From Salvator merianae (Eukaryota > Chordata > Lepidosauria > Squamata > Teiidae): 64,000 nucleotides of DNA. Numbering within the stretch: the stretch's first letter is position 1; each line of letters opens with the position of its first letter. The notes beneath the pieces were generated by a model. That model saw only the letters and a list, made by a program, of their open reading frames with translations, searched no databases and was not told where the DNA came from. Positions 59,218 through 64,000 of the stretch are shown here, one piece after another. The stretch is from positions 2,053,110-2,117,109 of the forward strand of contig QVOM02000115.1 of NCBI GenBank assembly GCA_003586115.2, read 5' to 3'. The position numbers and the translations under genes are program-made.

Positions 59218-60989
59218 ATGGAAGCAGCCACAGGGTGCCTCCAGGTGGTGAGAAGAAATTGTGAGATCTTGTTTCGATCCCACAATTGCCTCTCGCTGTC
59301 CCTGCCAAATGGCAGGAGGCAAACAGTGGGCAAACTCAGCCTCTTACCGCGTCTGTCCTTTCCTCATGGAATCACTGCTCTTGAAAAAAATATCTGTATG
59401 TAGGAAGAGCCCTCGCCCTTCCCTTTGGTTTTTTTCATGCACTTTTGACATTTAGGTACTTTGCAAGAGTAGCAATACCATGGGGAAATGACAGGCAAGG
59501 TAAGCAATCAGGCATAATGGAAAATCCAACATCAGAGCTGGATTTTCCATCATATTGGAGGAACCTACAGCCAAAGGTTGTTGCAGACATCTATACCTTT
59601 AGATGTTTCTTGGAGGACCCTCTTTGTTGGCTCTCATGGGTGTCTGAGGTGACCTAGGCAGTGGCATAGAGCTGACCAAAGGCGGAGCTATTCTAGTGTA
59701 ATGTTTGAGTCTGTGCTTTATTTTTAAAATGAAAATTTTTAAAAACTGTTAGCTTCTTCTAATTGCTAGCCATTCTGTCAGTACATTCTCAGGCTGAAAC
59801 AAAAGTATAAATATACAAACAATAAATATATAAACAGCAAAACTGTTGATCATGCCAAAACAGTGTCTTTGAGGTCTGGCTCCCAACAGAAACAGCAACC
59901 GCTCAACAAATCTTTTAGAAATATTCCAGTCTGGAGACACCTTTTCCCAGCATGTCCTAGTTATAGTGCAGTGAGAACAGATTCTTTTCTCAGCAGTGAT
60001 CAGAAGGTGACAATATATTGTGTTCCTTAGTGAAATGAATCTTGCATCAAGTGATTCCCCCACCCCACCCCCATGCATATGCATAGAAAATTTATTTTGG
60101 TTTCTATCAGTAGGAAGTTTTAGGCGTACTAAAAGAATGGTCTCACTTTACCAAAAAAAAAAAAAAAAGAAAAGAAAAAAGTATCTGAAATAAAAGGATT
60201 TCTAACAATTTCTAACTTGAAGCATTGTGCCGAGGAAAAAGAATTCCTGAAAGATGATAATATAAATATTTCCTCCTCCTTCTAGACTACCTTAACTCTC
60301 TACTTTCTATGAGCATTTAATGCAAACCCACCCTAATATTAGGCAGAGTTGCTGCTTCGCAAGTGGATAAGGTTGTTGACATGGTCCCTTTTTGTACTAG
60401 GCTTTATAGTCTGGAATAGGAGCCTGCCATCTGCATGCCGGCTAGATAAGCAAAGAGTGAACTCCAAGAATGTCCCTTTCTTTTCCGAAGTGGTTTCTAG
60501 CTTACAAAACCACTGCTGACCACTCTAAATTTTACAGTCCATTTTTAGTAAATACCCTTTTGGTGTGGAAAGAATGGCAAAAGCTATCCCCCCCCCCCTT
60601 CACCTATAGTTCCACTTTGTGATCTCCTGAACTCCCCTTCTAATATTCCAAAAAGGTGTGAGAAAACACTTCAGGTGGCTGGTTTCCACACATTGAGGGA
60701 CTTTATGATACTTTGATCCTAAATCCCCTTGTAAAACTAGGACCTATATGCATTGTCCAGCAAACATGTGGTTAGCCCCTGTAAGCCTCAAGTTCTTTGT
60801 GGAAAAGCTTAGGATTAATAATGTTAGCCTCAGGTCTCTTACTTCTTTTCAGTCTCTTCAGCAAAACTCTTCCACTTCTACTAAAGATCTTTCTTTGCTT
60901 CTGTATACTATCTTTATAGATACTACATCTGTGCCTCTCACTTGGCTAAAGGCTGTTTGAGAAACTACATCAATGACTCTATCTTGCCT
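59218..60989. other. Gene-free tract
   Basis: The 111-codon minus frame at 59749-60084 could be an old LINE tail but shows no diagnostic motif. A poly(A) run lies at 60152-60168 and a C-run at 60589-60598. Confidence 0.4.
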
Positions 60990-61480
60990 GATGTTTGGCA
61001 TAGGAAGGAGTCTTACCATCTCTGATCAAACCTCTAAATCACACCCAGTATGTGAATTGTCCTAGAAGGTATTATTTAGATGGTACTGTACTTCTCCACC
61101 ATATGACAAAAACATGATTACCCTTTGCCAAAATTGCTGCCCTACCCTAAGTCCTTACCTCCATATGTGGTGATCCTGCCCTTCTGTATCACAGTTTGAT
61201 ACAGAATGTCCAACAGGTAATTTGTATAATCATGACAGTAGATATTGCATTATCTCCTCAAAATGGTTTCTTAATTTCTGTTTCATTATTTGTAACTACC
61301 ACACAAGTATTGGGGCATCATAAAAAATGTGCTTGCTATAGCTAAAACTGAAATCGCACAAAATTGGAAATCAACACAATGACTCTCCCAAGAGAAAGGT
61401 CTGAATCATGTTTGGAATTATGTTCTGCACAACTTTGTCAAGTATCAAGAGTTAAAAATGTCTGCATCCACAGTCATGTT
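60990..61480 (+). pseudogene. L1-type ORF2 C-terminal fragment
   Basis: A plus frame reads WYCTSPPYDKN, then CQNCCPTLSPYLHMWWSCPS near 61128-61187. This matches the L1 ORF2 C-terminal pattern with paired cysteines followed by H-x-WW-x-C. It continues with KIGNQHNDSPK-like sequence near 61360-61390. Stops and shifts interrupt it; no 3' poly(A) or TSD was identified. The upstream frame 60748-60960 may belong to the same copy. Confidence 0.65.
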
Positions 61481-62564
61481 TAACTTTCATGGCCATTGGT
61501 CACCTCTGATTTCTGCTACCAGGATGGACATCTCTCTTTGCCTGGAATCGTCTTTTCTGAATCTTTGCCTGACTAAACATTTTCCCACCTGACAATCTTG
61601 GGCCTTTTTGTGCTGGTCAGGATCTAGGAATAGACCCTGAAGAGGAATATGAGGAATCATAATCCATAGCAAAAAGTAAGCCCAGAAGGCCCTTTGTGAA
61701 GGGCAGGGGTCATTTGTTGTTGTATCTTAGGGAGAAGCAAACGCTTTTCACACAGCAAAAAAAGAAACTTTGATTTCAAATCCTCTTCTGTCAGCAAAAT
61801 TCTGGCACAAATTCTGGGATCATTATTTTCTCTTATTTCTAGAGACAGTGTCCAATCAAAAGGGCATTCAGTGACCGTTTGTGCACTTGTGGCATTTGGA
61901 GTGTTCCACCTGAAACAGCTCCTATAGGAACCGTTTCCGGCTGGAGCAGTCCCACTATCCCAGAAAAAGGGCCATATGTATTTGAATGGCCTGTTCAGGG
62001 ACAGGTCCATGCCACATGGCACCTAAAGTCCTCCTCCGCCCCGCCCCCACTCAGTGCCACCCCCACCATCCTGTGTCACTCCATAGCTCACACAAGTTTT
62101 GGAGCCTGACACAAGGGCTCTGATGGTCAGGAACTGAAGTATCCATCCAATCCCAAACAGGCAGAGAGAGAAAGAAAATACAGATGAGTGAATGAAAGAA
62201 GCTTCTGTCTTGCAAACCTCTGAAATAAGAAAACCAGGGTGAAATCTTCATTCAATACCTTATTACCTCAACTCAGAATATTAATACTATTGAATCTGAA
62301 ATGGCTGTAAATTGAAACTGATGTGTTTTGGATGCTACCTTTCTAAACAAGTTGCCCTTGCTTTTTAAGAAAGAGAGAGAGAAAATGAGAATGGAAAGAA
62401 ATCTGATGAATGAGCAGCACTTATAATTCCATTAATATGACAGTTCCCTCTTCCCCAGTACCCAATTTCAGGGGCAGAGGTGTTTGGGCCTCACCACCAA
62501 ACAAACAAACAAACAAAGAGATCTCTTGGAGGTGAGGTGAGGGAAGGAGGTTTGACAATGGGAG
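61481..62564. other. Gene-free tract
   Basis: The 121-codon minus frame at 61657-62022 has no recognised domain. Nothing else supported. Confidence 0.4.
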
Positions 62565-63160
62565 TTTTTGTACTTATCACATTGTCCACACTGTGTGGCA
62601 GGAAACTGCAGCAGAAGCCAGCTACCAGCATTCGTGGTGCGAATGCCAGTAGTCATGCCTGATCTTCACTACGACAGTGGCTGTGAAGCATCCAGCCACT
62701 GCCCTGGTGACTGGAAGGCCCACGCAGCACACAGGCAAGATCAGCTGATTGTGCTTCCGCGATCAGGCCACAGGATGCCAGATTGGGCCACAGGATGCCG
62801 GATCAGGCCATGGGCTGCCCTGATCAGGCCACACAATGCCCCAGTCAGGCGACAAGATGACCCAGTCCTGCGGTGTGGACCCGATTAGGGCACTGCACAG
62901 CCCGATTGCATAGATCTGATCACGCTGGCACAATCTGCTGATTGTACCAGCATTGGCCTGCTGGTTACCATGGTAGTGGCCGGATACTTCCCAGCTGCTG
63001 CCAGGGCGAGGATTCATCATGGATCCGACTAAGCATCATGCAGCCTGACTGGGCATCACACAGTCCAATCCAACGTCCCACCACCCAATCGGGCCTCCAA
63101 TCACCAATCACACGTGCAGTGTTGATCACTGCATCGTACTGACTTGGACACTGCACAATA
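62565..63160. mobile_element. Family 1-like TIR element, degraded
   Basis: The interior has the CACTGCCCTGGTGACTGGAAGG and GGTTACCATGGTAGTGGCCGG blocks of the 9200 and 53743 copies. The ends (near ACATTGTCCACACTGTGTGG and GGACACTGCACAATAATG) are too diverged to fix boundaries or a TSD. Confidence 0.45.
62752..62872. repeat. Degenerate ~20-bp tandem motif
   Basis: GATCAGGCCACAGGATGCC-like units recur about five times with decay, within the family 1-like element above. Confidence 0.6.
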
Positions 63161-63911
63161 ATGCTGAAAGGAAACATCTTATTACTTCACTGATGTGTTC
63201 TCTCAGTCTGAAAGCGGACTGAGCTGAATTAAAACTTAGGTGTTACTGAGCCCTCAAAAGCTAACTGGCAGGAGGCGTTCCTGGGCTGAAAGGCGAATGT
63301 CTGTGAGCCAGTCTCCCTCTTCTAATTTATGACATAAAAGATTACCAAGGCTATGCCCAGCCATAACAAAAGGGGCAACTTATAGACGCCTCAGAGAGAC
63401 AGTGTGTGGCTCTCGTGTTCCCAAGTCTTCTCTAATCCACCTTTTCTAGCACAGAATGTTCATGGGAGGGGGGATGGGCAGACTGATGTGTGAACAATCC
63501 TGCCACAGAGTCTTCAATAACATACCTCAGAGATATTTTTTTTCTTTTTTGCTCTGTCTGATCACAGCCTATGCTGAAGGAGGAGACGGGGAGAAATAGA
63601 AGAAAAGGAAGAAGGATACTTTCGTCATTTGCTTGTTCTTCCCTCCCTGTCAATGCCTCAGACATTCTAACATGCAGATCGTGCCTTACAACTTCATATC
63701 AGGTATACTGGGATGATGCTCCAATAGTATAGTAGTGAAATAATTAGACAGTAATTATGCATTTAGAGTTATACAGTATTTATATTTCATTAATTTATAA
63801 TTTATAAATTTATAATTTACCTTGCAAACCAAGTGCTGATGTACATATCTGAAGGACTTTATAAACCAGGGTTTGTGAGCAATATTTTGTTGCATTTATA
63901 GTTACAGAAAA

Positions 63912-63912
<1 letters not shown>
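63161..63912. other. Gene-free tract, nothing recognised
   Basis: A TTTATAATTTATAAATTTAT palindromic AT run lies at 63795-63820. No gene. Confidence 0.4.

Positions 63913-63953
<41 letters not shown>
63913..63953. repeat. (TG)n microsatellite
   Basis: About twenty TG units followed by GGGTG-rich sequence. Confidence 0.97.
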
Positions 63954-63956
<3 letters not shown>

Positions 63957-64000
63957 GGTGGGTGGGAGGGTGTGGTTCAGAAAAAATGTATATTTAATTT

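Overview
The window is vertebrate nuclear DNA, most likely from a squamate reptile (lizard or gecko). This is inferred from its interspersed repeats: a BovB/RTE LINE, BovB-tailed tRNA-derived SINEs of the Sauria type, L2- and L1-type LINE fragments, a Tc1 transposase relic, and many short non-autonomous DNA transposons. I find no intact host gene, no tRNA, rRNA or snRNA gene, no CRISPR and no operon-like layout. The longest open frames (up to 178 codons) are either relics of retrotransposon proteins or chance frames inside repeats. The window is best read as intergenic or deep-intronic DNA.

Layout. 0-5 kb: microsatellites, a BovB fragment, a hairpin-packed hAT-type MITE (1234-2087, perfect 8-bp target-site duplication, TSD) and an 818-bp TIR element (3025-3842). 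5-12 kb: a run of one TIR family with ends close to GGGCCTGTTCGCACTT, plus a TTTC microsatellite. 13-25 kb: a SINE, a second hAT-type MITE, a 3'-truncated Tc1 element (minus strand), and more TIR elements. 25-37 kb: L1 3' ends, SINEs, hAT MITEs, TIR elements, an inverted-repeat element at 35491-35682, and a reverse-transcriptase scrap. 37-48 kb: a MITE, a SINE, an L1 nested in a LINE 3' end (10-bp TSD), and a 145-bp unit at 41619 that is 144/145 identical to one at 35696. 49-54.5 kb: an L2-type LINE covering most of its ORF2 (minus strand), followed by a BovB 3' end interrupted twice by TIR elements of two families. 55-64 kb: sparse LINE and MITE scraps and a TG microsatellite.

The elements form trans-mobilised systems rather than gene pathways. 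BovB supplies enzymes for the SINEs that copy its tail. The MITEs carry only ends and need outside transposases. Three TIR families here (GGGCCTGTTCGCACTT, GGCTGTGTTCAGACTAGC, and a 95-bp one starting GGCTGCATCC) begin with GG and show 3-bp TSDs in many copies. A separate set (TAGAGATGTGC ends) shows 8-bp TSDs, as in hAT. The most notable structures are the strings of long perfect hairpins within two of these MITEs (1234-2087 and 53743-54457).
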